Shown: positions 35,301 through 50,300 of the stretch, one piece after another | Layout of the letters: each line of letters begins with the position of its first letter | How positions within the stretch are numbered: the stretch's first letter is position 1 | Source: Siphonodentalium dalli | Taxonomy: Eukaryota; Mollusca; Scaphopoda; Gadilida; Siphonodentaliidae | Reading direction: 5' to 3' | Length of the DNA stretch: 64,000 nt | Assembly (NCBI GenBank): GCA_032622095.1 | Contig: CP136067.1 | Coordinates: 80,750,705-80,814,704 of the forward strand | The notes under the pieces: generated by a model | Database searches by the model: none | What the model saw: the letters and a program-made list of their open reading frames with translations, nothing else | What the model was told of the DNA's origin: nothing | Program-made: the position numbers and the translations under genes

Positions 35301-38300
35301 TTTTATATGGAAAAGTATACTCAGAACAAATATCATTGGGTGGAAAAATCTTCCACACTGTATAGTGTATGAGTGTAAGTGTTGGGGCACACATGCATGA
35401 AAAACCTTCAAACTGCATAAGGTCAATTGTTCGTAAGAATATACCATACACACATGTTAGTTATTAACTTCTGAGCGATTTACATATTTAGCTATTTGAT
35501 GATCGGTTTCAAAATTTCACTCATGAATGATATAACAGAATACTAGTAGTTTTTTTTTTTAATTATAACCTTTGTAGTTCAGAAAAGAGATGGAGCATGT
35601 TTCACGCATGATACAGACAGTACTGATACTGAGATACTGACATGCAGTTTGAGACAGGAACCAGAAATGAACCTGAAAATTAGTTATTGAAGGAGAAGTT
35701 AGAATATTTCTAGAAAATACCAACTTCATTGCTTTATAATTCCTTCATTTAAATGTTATTAGATAACAACCCATTTCCATGTGGAATAGTAGAATTGCAA
35801 CGAGATGTAAATAGTCCTAGGATATTATGGCTTCTGTTCTCGAAATTTACTTAGCCCTTTATTTTCTATTACTCATTGACGAGTAGTTCCCTTACGAAAT
35901 GTTCAGATAATAAGTTCAACAAACAGATCCTGAACACCCCTCCATATGGATAATAGACCCTTCCAATGACTATTTTTATAGGTAATGGGAGAATCCGTTT
36001 AGTAAATAAAGGGTTAAAAAGTGCTTCAAGTTGGTTAGCAAAATAAGTGATTTTCTCTGAAAGGGTTATTATATAAAGTTTGTATATTTTGTTTGAAACC
36101 TCACCCACCCAGTGTATACACAAACATAAATACAAGCAATCAAGACCAATAATCCAAAGATGGGTAATTAGAAGCACATGTAGCAAAACAATTCAAAGCA
36201 TTTGGAAATTTATCCTTGACTCTAAACAACAAGACTCTGACTATAAACAATGTTGAGTGCTAATCCCCACTGTGTATGCCGATTTGTTTTATCCCTCTCA
36301 TAACAATCTTAGTTGGCCAGCTCTGCTGGTGTCTTTTCTGTTCAAGATGTTCCATCTGATACTCAAAGAATCTATTTTAAGATACTTTTCTTTGAACATA
36401 ATAGCCCTAGTTATATGGCTGACATGCTAAGACCAATGACATTTGCAGGTTGAAATATCAGTGTGGTAACTCAAAGATATCACCTAACCCCTTGGTGGTG
36501 TTATTTTGTTAGTTAATTTTAGTAGAACATGTTTGTTTACTGTGGAAATTCTGAGTGTTTGATCACTAGGGAAAGGAGATAAGGTGTCTTTCAATGAACA
36601 GATGTTGTTCAACTGATAAATTTTTAACAAAAATAGAAGTTTTCTAATTTTATCTCACTCTGGCATGTTATATTATCTTTAGACAAGGAACTAATTTGTG
36701 AGCAGAAAAACATTAGAATACAGATTTAGCTTAAGACCTATTTGTGTCGGTACATGGCTTAATGCACCATCTATATATTCAATCTGTATTCATACTAATG
36801 CAGCAGCCCCAACTCAACCATATCATTACATCATGTAGGCTTTATTATACAAAGTGCAGGTTTATAACAATTCCTTAGCAAAACAACATTTTGATAGCTG
36901 TTTTACTCAGTAGTGCATATACACTGCATAAATTATATAGAGAGTAATCACTTGGTTGTAATTGGTGACGTGAATTAATTCATGAGAGGCAGGGACGTTG
37001 TACAAACATGAATGAATGAATTATTTCATGTCACCTGTTCAATCAAGTGATTATTCTGTTTATTATATTCCATTATAAACATCGGATTTATGAGAAATCT
37101 GAATAATAGTGCCATTATACCCATGACGCATATACAGTAATGCCCTAAAGTAATCGACTCCTTAAACACAGCAGAATTATGGGTAACTTTTCAGGATTTA
37201 GTCGGGGAAATATTGCTTGTTGCCATTCATCGGAAAGCTCTTGGGGACAGCTTTCCGATGAATGGAAACAAGCCATATTTCCGACTAAATCCTGAAAAGT
37301 TACCCATAATTCTGCTGTGTTTAAGGAGTCGATTACTTTAGGGCATTGCTGTATTATGATAGTACGTATGCATACATAATGCGCTAGTTAAATTGACACC
37401 ATTCACTAGTGAAATTATCGTTTATAATCACTCGAGAAATCAAGGTAAATCACACATAGGAATGTAATAAAACTATAAAGTATTATATTTATTGGTCGTA
37501 ATGTCTTTCAGTAATCAACACAGAGGAAATTCTACTATCTATTCGTGTAAACTATGGGACTGTTAACTCGATTTCGGACAAACTGCTATGGCTAGATGAT
37601 TTAGTAATATGTTTTAACCCTTCATAATGTGTACAGTTTACTTAATAATAATTCTCATTTGTTCATATTCAGCTATGTTAAAGATGCTCTATCTCTTAGA
37701 GACACCACTTTGGCCCAACAACAATAACAATATTTCTTAAAAACATTGCTTAGGAGGTCCAGTTGCATTATTCTGCCCATTATTCACAAAAGAAATATCT
37801 GATGTTACAGATATTTCACTTTATTAACCATACCATGATGGAGCTTCCTGAATTTTTGTGAAAACCCTGTGCCAGTGCATTCTCTTTATATATGCAAGTC
37901 TCCCACAGGATCTTTAATGCTGCACCAAAAATCTCAAGCAAATCTACCATACCACTCCATAGAAAACATCATTTGAACTACGCTCAATTGTAAATATTTA
38001 CTTCTCGATTCGGGGCGCAACTATCGTTGATAAAGTAATGCAAACGATTTCACTATCGAGAGTCACTGAATTTAATTAACATATAATATAATGACAGTGT
38101 ATGTTGTCAGTTTGGATTTAATATTTGTATAAATAACTTCTTTGTCACCCTACCGGAGTGTTTCACATCACTTTAATGATAAACATAAACAAAGTCTTTG
38201 TTATAATTTTGGTGTTTATTTTTTTGCCCAGAAATGAATTTGCACCTAACACATGCCCCTGCTCCTGTCTTTATCTCAGTTCCATTGGCTCCCACACATG

Positions 38301-41300
38301 AATGCCCTCCACAGATTGTATGTGTAACCCACCAGGTCTGCTCCACATCAATTAAGATGAAGATCTCATGCATTTATCTTAATGACCCAGCCAAGGACTT
38401 TTACACCAAACAGATGCCTCCTGTCTCAATTTATCTCAGCAGGCAGGCTCCTTGTTTTAAAATGAAAACACAAAATTTGAGATAACAAGATACAATTATG
38501 TGTGGTAACATAAACCCTTTCCTTACTAAGACACTCTTGACAAATAGTTCCCTTAGGAAATCTTCAGATAATAATTTCAACAAACCAGGAATATTTCCCT
38601 CAAATTAATAGAAATCCTATTGCACTTGTATTTTATGTTGGTCTGTCTGTCTGTCTGCTGCTTATATTTCCTGAACACACCTCCAGATGAATAACAGACC
38701 ATGCATTCCAATGTAATCGTTTATAACTGGAATGAGAATCCATTTAGTACAGAAAGGGTTAAGCCTTCTTTTACTGAATTTATTCTTTCATTCAGTTATA
38801 AAGATTATATCAGAATTGTCTATTTTTATTGACCTTGGCCTTGTAAGGCAGTGCATTCAACATGATACCAACCGATGATACAACTGCAAGAAGATTACCA
38901 TTCATAAATCTTTCTATACTGAAGCATCATTGATGAGTAGTTATCCCATTGTAAAATGTATAATAAGTTCACAAAACGACCTTACAGTAATGCCCTAAAT
39001 AATCGACTCCTTAACAATATCACTTTCAAAATGAGAATTCAGTTAGAAAACTGAAGAGTATTTCAGTAATGCCCTAAATAATCGACTCCTTAACCACAGC
39101 AGAATTATGGGTAATTTTTCATGATTTAGTCGTAAATATGGCTTGTTGCCATTCATCGGAAAGCTCTCAGTGAGAGCTTTCCGATGAATGGCAACAAGCC
39201 ATATTTCCGACTAAATCCTGAAAAATTACCCATAATTCTGCTGTGGTTAAGGAGTCGATTAATTAGGGCATTACTGTAGTTCTTTTGTTGCACATTATTA
39301 ATTATCTAAACATTTCCCTCAATAAATAGGACTCCTTCTGCATTACTTGTTACTGAAAACACAAGCTTTGATAACAAGGTAGGGTTATTTTAGGAAGCTA
39401 TTATTCATTTGAATGGGCATTTCAATAACACAACCAGTGACACAAGTGCATGTCTATACTAAATACTGATCATTGACGAGTAGTTCCCTTATATTAGGAG
39501 ATATTAAAGTTCAACTAATGGCCATATATTTGTTTATTGAACTAGATATTATCTGAACATTTCCCACTAAAGAATATGAATTCTTCTGCACCTGTATTAT
39601 CTTTTCGTATGTCTGTCTGCTTAAATGACATGAACATCCCTCCCAGTGAATATTAGGCCATTCCAGTGTAAAATGTTATAACTTGGTGGGGTAATCCATT
39701 CAGTAAATGAAGGGGTTAATGTGTTGGGAGTTGTTAGAAAGGATCAACAAGAGACCCATTCCTATAGACCAACTCTCTAAATGAATCTACATTTTTATAA
39801 TTGAATTGGAGAATCAATTTAGTCAACCCTTCTATACTAAATGGATTCTCCCTTTCAGTTATAAAAGTACATGCTGGATTGGTCTATATTGGAGGGGTGA
39901 TCATGAAAAATAAGCAGACGACAAACAGATGAAAAAATAATAGAAATGTAGAAGGATTTCTAGTAATTGGTATTAAAAGTTCAGATAATAAGTTCAACTA
40001 ATGACCTGTGGTCTCATTAAGATCAGAGTAACAAGTTCCTCATTCCATAATACAGTAATGCCCTAAATAATTGACTCCGTAACCACATCAGAATTATGGG
40101 TAACTTTTCAGGATTTAGTCGGAAATATGGCTTATTGCCATCATCAGAAAGCTCTCACTGACAGCTTTCCGATGAATGACAACAAGCCATATTTCCAACT
40201 AAATCCTGCAAAGTTACCCATAATTCTGCTGTGGTTAAGGAGTTGATTATTTAGGGCATTACTGTATTTAGAAAGGATTATAAGTTGTTTTATTTCAGCT
40301 ATGATTCAATTTATTTGACATGAACATGGCAATACACTAACCCGAAGATCATATATCGCTTCAGATATGCAATCGCAGACGATGCTTATCGGTCGATGCG
40401 AGACCGCAACTTGGATCAATGTATCATCATATCTGGGGAGAGCGGCTCTGGAAAAACAGGTTTGAATATTCATCCAGCCTATTTAGTGGTGCCGAATATT
40501 ACTGCTGTCTCCTGCAGTTATCCCAGGAGAGTATCATTGCTAAAAATCAATGCAAAAATCACATAAATCACACAATAAAGCGAACATAGGAAAAGCTTAG
40601 CTTTTAACCCTTTACCCAACAGAAGGGCCCTGTGCCAATGCATTCTCTTATATATGCGAGTCGACCATAGGTCGCCTCGCATATATAAGAGAATGCATTG
40701 GCTTAACACATTAAAAATTATAAAATTGTTAAAGATTGTAAGAAAAAATGGTAAAAAAAGATTTTTTTTAGGCCAATGCATTCTCTTATATATGCGAGGC
40801 GACCTATGGTCGACTCGCATATATAAGAGAATGCATTGGCACAGGGTATAACTGTAACTATCACAATGTGGTCAAGGAGCCGGTTCCAATGATATCCATA
40901 TGTGTATGGTTCTATTGAGACAGACCGAAGATATTTTAGGCTGTTGAAGCTTTATTTGGTCGGTTTGTTGGGTAAACTTTATTACTCCCCAAACCAAGTG
41001 GCCTCTCATGTAGCCAAAAGTCAGACTGTTATAGATATCTCATTTATTCTGCAAATCAAAGATATACACAGAACTACACTTGTGTGTTCTTGATAATCAC
41101 ATTATGGCATGAGTGTGTTGTTGTACAGCGATGGGTCAATTACTTACCCAAAGTAATTAATTACAATTACTTTTAAAACCCTAAATTACAATTAGTTTCA
41201 AACAGAAAGTAATTAATTACAATTACTTTATGAAGTAATTAATTACTTTTCAATTACTTTTGTATGACTTTCAAAATTATTTCATGTGACATTGTGCACA

Positions 41301-44300
41301 GTCTTTTAATACAAAATATGGATACTGAGCACATATCAGAACTTGGTAGTTAAAGGTACTCAATCCGATCAGATGGTCCCCATATCATCAAGTTACAACA
41401 ACAACAACATTTCTTCAAAATACGCTTTTGTCATCAGAATTGATTAATTACAACAAAATAATGCTAACCGCTGTCATTTGGGAGAGTTACTTTAGTATTA
41501 TACATCTTTAACTATATAATCAGCGAAAACTAAAAATAAATGAAGGGTAAAAATCCCAAAATAAAAAAAATAGAAACAAAACTAAAAACAAAAGCAATAC
41601 TCTGCCATTATGGACCAGATAACTTGTGTGGGTGAATTCATTTTTCAAAAGATACAGTAATGGACGAGTACAAGAAAACACATACTGTACACAACATTGT
41701 ATAAGGACATTTTTATTATCCATCTGTATGTTTATCCAAATTTTGGGAATAAAACTTTTGTGGTTATGTTTGGTATTTGTCGGCACTTGATTCTCGATAA
41801 AAGCCTGTATTTGATCATAAGAAAGCATGATTTGGAAGATTAAACACGGAAGTGAAAAAAAAACTCAATTCGCAAGTGAAACGTCTGCTAAATCCACCAC
41901 AGTATTGCTTGCGCATCACAATTTCACCTATTCATTTGGCAATCGAGTTACTTCGTGACATCACAGAGTCCTGATAAAAAAAGTCATATTGGACTCGATT
42001 GAGTCCAATATGACTTTCGGGAGTCCAGTATGACTTTTTATCATTTGACAGCTTTTGCCCAATCAGAAAAAGTGTTAGTTAAGGGATGGATAATAAATCT
42101 TTTTACAATACATTTCCTTTTAGGTCCAAAGTTATAACTTAGATATTTGCATGACCGACATGCATGATCTTGGACATGAAACTTCTTGAGCCATGCTCGG
42201 TTGTTATACATTGTTGATAGCCTATGGTAGGTCTTAGTGTTTGTTTGTGATAGTTAATAGATTAAGGGAATGGAGAGATTCTAAGTGACAGCACTTGTGC
42301 CCCATTCTGTAATTCCCTTTATAATTGTCTTGGTATTTCTTTTTTGACTCTGTATCTGTCCATAATTCCCCTAAAGTTTCATAATCAATACCAAGTAGGT
42401 ACCACAGGGGCATGTCATTAATAAATTGAGTAAAAATATAAATAAAAAATTAAAAACTTAAAAGCTTTTATAGTTGGGAGCCATCGTTTTTTTTTCTGAA
42501 ATTAGTTTTTTTTTAAACATGGCCGCTAGCAGCCATCTTACTAATTTCAAATTTGAGTCCATGGACACACGCTGCAACTCACATTTATTGCGATTTGTTT
42601 TGAAAATTTACAGGCATGTCTCGAATCACCTCAAGATGGGAGCTATCAAATTTGGCAGCCATCCTGTATTTTACTCTTTGTATGGCTAAATACTTTGGCA
42701 CACTCTACGGACCACCTCCCTCATCCGATCATCACCAAACTTGCTATGGATCTTCAGGTGACCTCCAGATGGGAGGCATTTATTTTTTCCCGAAATATGT
42801 AAAAAAAAAACATCTTGGATTTCAAATATGAACCCTGCAGCCCGCATTTATTGGAGAATTGTTTTGAAAATTTACAGGCATGTTTCAAATCTCCCATCAT
42901 GAAAGGGTTAAAATGAATTGGCTTATTTCTACAATTATAGGCAGCCAAGTTTAAAATAAACCACACCTTTTTTATTTTCTCGCTTTTCAGAGGCCAGCAA
43001 AATTATTATGCAATATGTTGCTGCAGTATCAGGAAAAGGTCAAGATATTGACAGAGTCAAAGAACAATTGCTGCAGTCAAACCCAGTGCTTGAAGGTAAA
43101 AGTTACTACAGTAAAACCGAACCGAACCTTCCTACCGGGTATAAACCAAATTTCTCCCCATATTGAACGAACTGCATAGTCCCAAAATCAACCTCACTAT
43201 GAATTACCTCTGTAAATCCTCCGAAAGGAATTTTGCATCCATAAGCAACTGGAGCACATGCAGTTTGACATTCCCATGCATGTCAGATGAGTGGTTGCAT
43301 ACCATTGTCTGATATACTGACCTGTATATAAAACAATCATCTTTTCTTTGAATATTGCTTTTAGCCTAACAATAACAAAAGAAACCTGATTAGATATCGA
43401 GATATTCGTTTTGCACCTTTAGTGGACAATTACAAATTCAGTTTTAAATGTTAAAGTGATGTGAAATGGACAATAATCTTGCTCAAAGTAGTTAATGTTA
43501 CGAATATTAATCCAAATTTTCAACACATTTTTATATATTAATTAAATGCAATGAGTCTCGATGGCCAAATCATTCACGCTAGTTTGTTCCGAATCGGGAT
43601 GTAAATATTTACAATTGAGCCTACATGTAGTTCAGACAATGTTTTCTATGGAGTGGTACGGTCGATTTCTTTGAGATTTTTGGAGATGCTAGTAGAATGG
43701 TACATTCACCCAATTGGCATAGCGTCTGAGTTCTAACGCTCCCGAACAAGTCCATTGTTGGCAGTTTGTTTTTACATCACTTGATAAACTATATTTGTGA
43801 TAAAACTTTCACAGGCACTGTCAGCGTAAACACTGTTCTCTATAAATCCAGTGTGGTACATTTGTCATCAAAATATTTTTATCCTTAATGATTGAACCAT
43901 TACACAGATGTTGCACACAGCATCAAATTCAGAGAAGAAATTTAAGTTCATAAAACAATCTACAATTATTACAAATAATATTTACCATTGTGTTGATTAA
44001 TATTAAAGTTGAAATTATTAATAATGTAGTATTTGCTACTTTGTAATGGTTGTTTCATGTTTGGTGGTGGCATGATTTTTCTATAAACTAAACACCTCTC
44101 TAAACTGAACAGAAAGCTGTTTCGGTTTGGCAAGGTTTTACTGTTCCTATATCAGCAGGCCTCAAAATATGGTGCTGGTCATATGCAGAATGAGGTGCCC
44201 AGCGGGTGAATTTAGTGACACTACCTCTCACAGCAGGCTGGTGCCACCAAATTCATCCTCTGGCGACCTCATTCTGCATGGCCTCATTTGCGGACCTAGA

Positions 44301-47300
44301 TTTAAGTTCCCAGATGGTGATGTGCACCCATTGGGTACCTCGAGTATGCATTGTGTCATCTGCCAATTTGGGGATATAGAGCAGCTACACTGAAAAAAAA
44401 AAAATTCTACAGACATTTCTACAGAAAATTAACAACTTGTCAATTCAATAGAAATTAGATACTTTCCAGAGAAGATGAGGCGTAAGCAGATTGAGGTCCC
44501 TAGAGGGTGAATTTGGTGCTGCTAGCCCGCTATGGGCTGGGGGTAGCATCACTAAATTCACCCTCTGGGGACCTCATTATGCAAATGTCCAGCACCATAT
44601 TTTGAGGCCTGTATTCAGTCTCAGTATATTCCATCCGGTATCTGCAATAATGAGCATCTCATTTCATTACCCGATGTAAATCTTTGGCCAATCATGTGTA
44701 TGTTTAACTTTATGGGTAATAATATTTCTTCTTGTGAGATCACCAGGTCCAGAATATTGAATATATTTGTGGTAATCTTCAAGTCTTCACAAACATCTAC
44801 AAATTTTTATAAACATTTATCTCAGGAAAGTAAGAACTAAGATTTTACCATGTATTAAATTAAATCTATAATTTTTCAGCATTTGGAAATGCAAAAACCA
44901 CTAGGAATGACAATTCTTCCAGATTTGTAAGTATATTATTATATTATCCCATTCAGCTCACAGTATTTGTGTTGTTGGCATTTCTGTGTGTTCACTGTAC
45001 ACCATATGCAAAAGTTAAAATAAAATAAATGATGACCAAAACAGTTTCTTTCCTGTATCTGAATTCAGTTTTTACATATTTAAGTTAATACAAGAATTAT
45101 TCCTTGAGTGGCTACAAGAAAGACTGATTATACCCAATCAGCTTGCTGAAAGTGTAACATTGGTATTAACTATTCTATGGCTGGAGCTTCCTGAATTTTT
45201 TGCGAAAACCCTGTGCCAATGCATTCTCTTCATGGGAGACTGGCATATATAAGAGAATGCCTGGAACAGGATATTATAATTTGAACCAGTGCAGCTCCCG
45301 TCATGAAAGGGTTAACTTGTAGAATCTGTCAAGTCAATTCCCACAGTCATTTGAAAATCATAGGTTTTCTATTGATTATGAGCATTGATACAGCCACATT
45401 TTAATTCTGCTTTTACCAACTTAAAAACTGTTTGCACACTTTACAATTCCAGAAGATGATCAAAATGCATTTGGGAAAATTAGAGCAATGTGGAATAAAG
45501 AAGCAGATGATTTCAGTGTGTAATGACATCATATGGATGGTATCAATTAAGAATGGAATAATAGCAATTTTATTTGCTCAACACGAAAAGAGCAATGGAT
45601 ATGCTATTTATTTTACAGTCCTTTTGTGCTATTTCACTGAAAATCTTAAAAATATCTATTTCAGGGCAAGTACATGGATATTGAGTTTGACTACAAAGGA
45701 GATCCTATGGGTGGCGTTATAACAAATTGTAAGTCAGTCGATCATTTATGGGATAACAGTGTTGTGTTTCATGATTTTCTATGGCAGGCTGCTGATTTTA
45801 CTGTTGCAAATTAAGATGTTTTGCAATGCTGTAGTGGAGCCGCAAATCGGGTATTTGCAACAGTATAAAACCAGCGGTCTACCACTGAAAATCACAAAAC
45901 ACAACACAGGTATCTCCATTCTAATTGTCACAATTATCAATAAATTGAAGTGCAAATGTCACTTTATCAGCAACATCTGCAAGTGAATTCCACCTTCGCT
46001 CCAATTTCAATAAATTCACAAAAACATTGTTATGTCATTAATTATTTCTTATCAGCATTCCCCGGCTAACATGGGCTACAGAAATGCCCTAAATAATCGA
46101 CTCCTTAACCATAGCAGAATTATGGGCAACTTTTTAGGATTTAGTCGGAAATATGGCTTGTTGCCATTCATCCGAAAGCTCTCACTGAGAGCTTTCCGAT
46201 GAATGGCAACAAGCCATATTTCCGACTAAATCCTGAAAAGTTGCCCATAATTCTTCTGTGGTCAAGGAGTCGATTATTTAGGGCATTACTGTACATGACC
46301 ATAATAAATAGACATTGGAATAGCCATACATGTTAACATACCCGATTTAGGTGGGGGTCGTTCCAATTTCAACCCTATCTCCTGCCTTCCCTTTTGGGGG
46401 AAAAAGTTTCTCCCAAATTCAGCAGACAATGAAGCTAACTTCATACAATGAAGCTAACTTCATACAATATAAGTCATACATATGTAATCTGCCATAATAC
46501 TATCGTAATGAAAACAAGCTTTCTAATTAGCCTTGGGCATTTAATAGCCACTGGGATAATTAACCCTTTCATGAGGGGAGCTGCGCTGGTGCAGCATTAA
46601 AGGACCTGTGCCAGAGCATTCTCTTATATATGTGTGTCTCCCACAGGGAGCCTCGCATATATAAGAGAATGCACTGGCTTACAAGGTCAAGGTAAATATT
46701 GTTAGGCCAAGGTATTCTCTTATATATGCGAGGCTCCCTATGGGAGACTCGCATATATAAGAGAATGCATTGGCACAGTGTTTTCGCAAAATTTCAAGAA
46801 GCTCCATCCATGGAAGTGTTAATAGTCACTGTCCAAACATAATTTATAATATACCTCTTATTCTATTAAATTAGCATGGACCCAAAGAAACCATATAATA
46901 CTGTTTTACTGACCACAGCATCATATTCACCCAGCAAGAAACATAATTATTTGATCCAGAGTTATAAAAACACATGACAACATCTCAAAAGCCATATAAT
47001 ATCAGAGCGAACCAACTGGAATATTATGTAACCAGTAGCATGTGCTTTTGTGAAGAATGTGGTGGTGTCAAAGACCATTTCCTCCTGGATGTATGTTTGG
47101 TTTTTAATGCCAAGATGTTGCAATAATTCCCTTTCAAAGAAGTGTTCGTTATTTGTAGTTAAGGGGTTCCCACGCCTGAGTTACATCAGGAGGTTGAAAG
47201 TTTAGACAGACCTACACAGAAAACTACTTAATTGATAAGCTAGTACACCAACTAAAGGAATCTATGCTATCTGAATATCACATCAAGCATATCATATAAC

Positions 47301-50300
47301 AATAAAAATGTCAAAGAGATGACTTTAATTATATTTTTTAAGGTTAATTTGTGAAGAGCATTTTCAACCAGTATAAAAAATTATTGGAAATGAATAACTG
47401 CCATAAAAAATACATGATCTGAACTAGTAAAATGCTTGAATGACAATTTAATAGATAGTCCAGTGAATTTACCCAGAATATTGCTTCAAGACTGTTAAAA
47501 AGAATGTTAGTGTGTGCTAGAAAATTGTAAGCATCCATTTTGCCAGAACTAATATAAACCTTTGGGCTGAGATGAGTTTTAGGTCATATATCCATAGCCA
47601 AATCCCTAGCTGACCAGCTATATCTACTGTGACCTATTTTTAGTTGATTGCTCCCTGCTTCAGTGATTAGCATGCATACCAACATTTGAGCTGGTTCTTG
47701 AATGTAACAGTTCTTGCAAAATGGATTCTTACAATTTTCCGGCACATACTAACATTCACCATCACCATCTTGGAACTTAAATCTGTGTCTAGGTCTCCCA
47801 TAGCAGATGAGGCCATGCAGAATGAGGTCCCAGAGGATGAGTTTGGTGAAGCTAGCTTGTTGTGCAGTGTAACATTACTAAATTCACCCTCTGGGGACCT
47901 CATTCTCCAAATGTCCAGCACCTGAAGCCAGATTGATTTATTGAATTTTCGTAATAAAATGTGTTGACTTTTTAAGTAATTATTATACATGTATCACTCA
48001 AATAATAATTGTTCCATCTTCTCGTTTCATATTGAAAAATAAAACAGATCTTCTTGAAAAGGTAAGCTATGCACTAAGTTTATTTTCTTGAAAGTGCAAT
48101 GATTTTGTAACATCATCAGCATTATCAGTTCTAGATTGAAACCATAATTTTTTTTCTTAGATCGAAATATAGCATCACTTTAAAAAATAAACACTAACTC
48201 GGTGGAATACTTCATATTAGGTTGCTGGTCAGTAGTGGCAATTTGGTAGAAACAGAGAAATTACTTGGCTACATTTTGTTTTTTTTATGATATTAGTTAC
48301 AGTGTATGCAACAGAAGTGGTCCAAATGAAGCTGGAAAGGTCAACTTTTGATATTCACCATTATTGTGACTGCGTCTTTGATTCCAATTTCTTTCAAGTT
48401 TTTGTTTTTGACCAATATCGGATAACAAGTTTACATTTGTTATATTTTTAAATTCTAGAACAAATTATTCATGCTAGTTTTTTATTTTTTTTTATTTTGA
48501 TAATTTTAAAGAATATTTCTAAGAGAAAAGTAATGTTAACAAATGGATGACTAGTTTGAAAATAGTGTTTTTTAAACTCTTCATAAAAGTCAGAATAACG
48601 TGGCCTCTGCAGAAAACCGAATAATAGACCCTCTTGTGAAAACTACAAACAATATTTTGGAAAGCACAAACCTACTAGATTGAAAACACCATTTATCATG
48701 GAGGGAATCATGTGGTTTCGAGTTGATGAGTATCACACATTCAAAATGGTCAAGGAAAAAAAAAGATAATAAACTAGGATAATGATATAATACATTGTAT
48801 TTTGGCAGCTACGAGCATATGCTATACTATTTAAAAAAAAAAGCTGATACCTCATTTGTGTCCAAACTCACCGTTGTTTGCTCTAACATTCTGACCAAAG
48901 TTGTCAGTCGAAGGATTCTCCTAAATGTATGGACTGGTGTATTCCACAAACTTCTGGCTGGTAACTTTGGTCGGAATGTTACAGAAAATTACTGATTTTT
49001 TCCGAACAAATAAGCTATCAACTTGTTTTTAAAATAAACTAGCATATGTTTGTAACAGTCAAAATACTATGCTTTGTGTCAATTCCTCATATATTATGTT
49101 TTTGTGCATTTTCACTTGCCTCAGCCATTTTTAACCCTTTACCCAACAGAAGGGCCCTGTGCCAATGCATTCTCTTATATATGCGAGTCGACCATAGGTC
49201 GCCTCGCATATATAAGAGAATGCATTGGCTTAACACATTAAAAATTATAAAATTGTTAAAGAATGTAAGAAAAATTGTAAAAAGTGTTAAAAAAAGATTT
49301 TTTTTAGGCCAATGCATTCTCTTATATATGCGAGGCGACCTATGGTCGACTCGCATATATAAGAGAATGCATTGGCACAGGGCATAACTGTAACCATCAC
49401 AATGTGGTCAAGGAGCCGGTTCCAATGATATCCATATTTGTATGGTTTTATTGAGACATACCCAAGATATTTTAGGCTGTTGAAGCTTTAATTGGCCGGT
49501 TTGTTGGGTAAAGGGTTAATGCATGGTGCTCACCAACCCCAAAACCATGTGATTCCCCACATAGTAGTAGCGGCATACAAATGAAAGTAATTGGAAAGGC
49601 TGGGACTATCTTGAAATATAATATTCTTGGACATGAGCTTAAAGATCACAAAAGACTTCCAATATTGTCATAAATAGCAAATCTACAGAATCAATTTCCT
49701 TTATAAAGTGTGTCAGTCTGTAATACACTTAGCTTCATGAAATTCATTCGTCTGATGCCCTATATAATTGATCATTTAGCTCTCTGAAATCATACTTGTC
49801 CCAAATTCTAGCAGATCAATAAAGTGATGAATGGATGTGTGTGTTACCCATCTAAGTCAACAATTCCCCGACAGTTCATTCATACAATCTTATGGATAGC
49901 TGTTTGCCCAAATTTATCTGAGTGCTGATTGGACTTGTTATTCCAGCTTATACATGTACCACAGCAGGTCTATAAGATAATAGAAGAGTTTGTTTGACAG
50001 TATATGGCCATACTGTTTGTGTACTTTGTTGTACTTACTCCAGAATGATTGATGAGCATGAATACTTCTTTGATAAAGGGACATCATGCCTTTAAAGTGG
50101 ATTCATCCGAATTAACGTAAATTTTTATAAAAGTCTGTAAAACAACTATCATTACAAGCACATGTTAAAATAAATTAATATTTTTCTTATTTTCATTAAT
50201 AGCTCTCGAATAACGAGATTTCTCATATTGAAACTATTGTTATTTATATATTACTGTTACAGCTGCATTGTCGATCAAAGTCCAATTAGTTCAATAACAT

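Larger units (their letters stand above)
32365..40364 (+). other. Myosin intron 2 (8,000 bp): repeat content
   Basis: Contains CAGTAATGCCC palindromes at 33912-34128, 37133-37353, 39062-39278 and 40051-40266, a double-hairpin MITE at 34425-34651, TTAACCCTTTCTTTAC-type MITEs at 35851-36017 and 38511-38762 and near 39446-39719, and a run of 15 G at 34308-34322. 37927-38070 resembles 43540-43690 in inverse orientation. Stretches 32390-33900 and 34660-35850 show no recognised element. Confidence 0.7.

Noticed and set aside
40518-40851. Open frames with QCILLYMRG and RIYKRMHW on both strands (also at 46569-46754, 49046-49387 and 59166-59362)
   Set aside because: The peptides come from the two strands of the TGCATTCTC hairpin arms; the same peptide appears wherever the MITE does, without any family similarity.
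45432-45722. Open frame beginning MHTLQFQKMIKMHLG as a separate gene
   Set aside because: Only the tail overlaps myosin exon 6, and in a different frame; the rest is intron 5.
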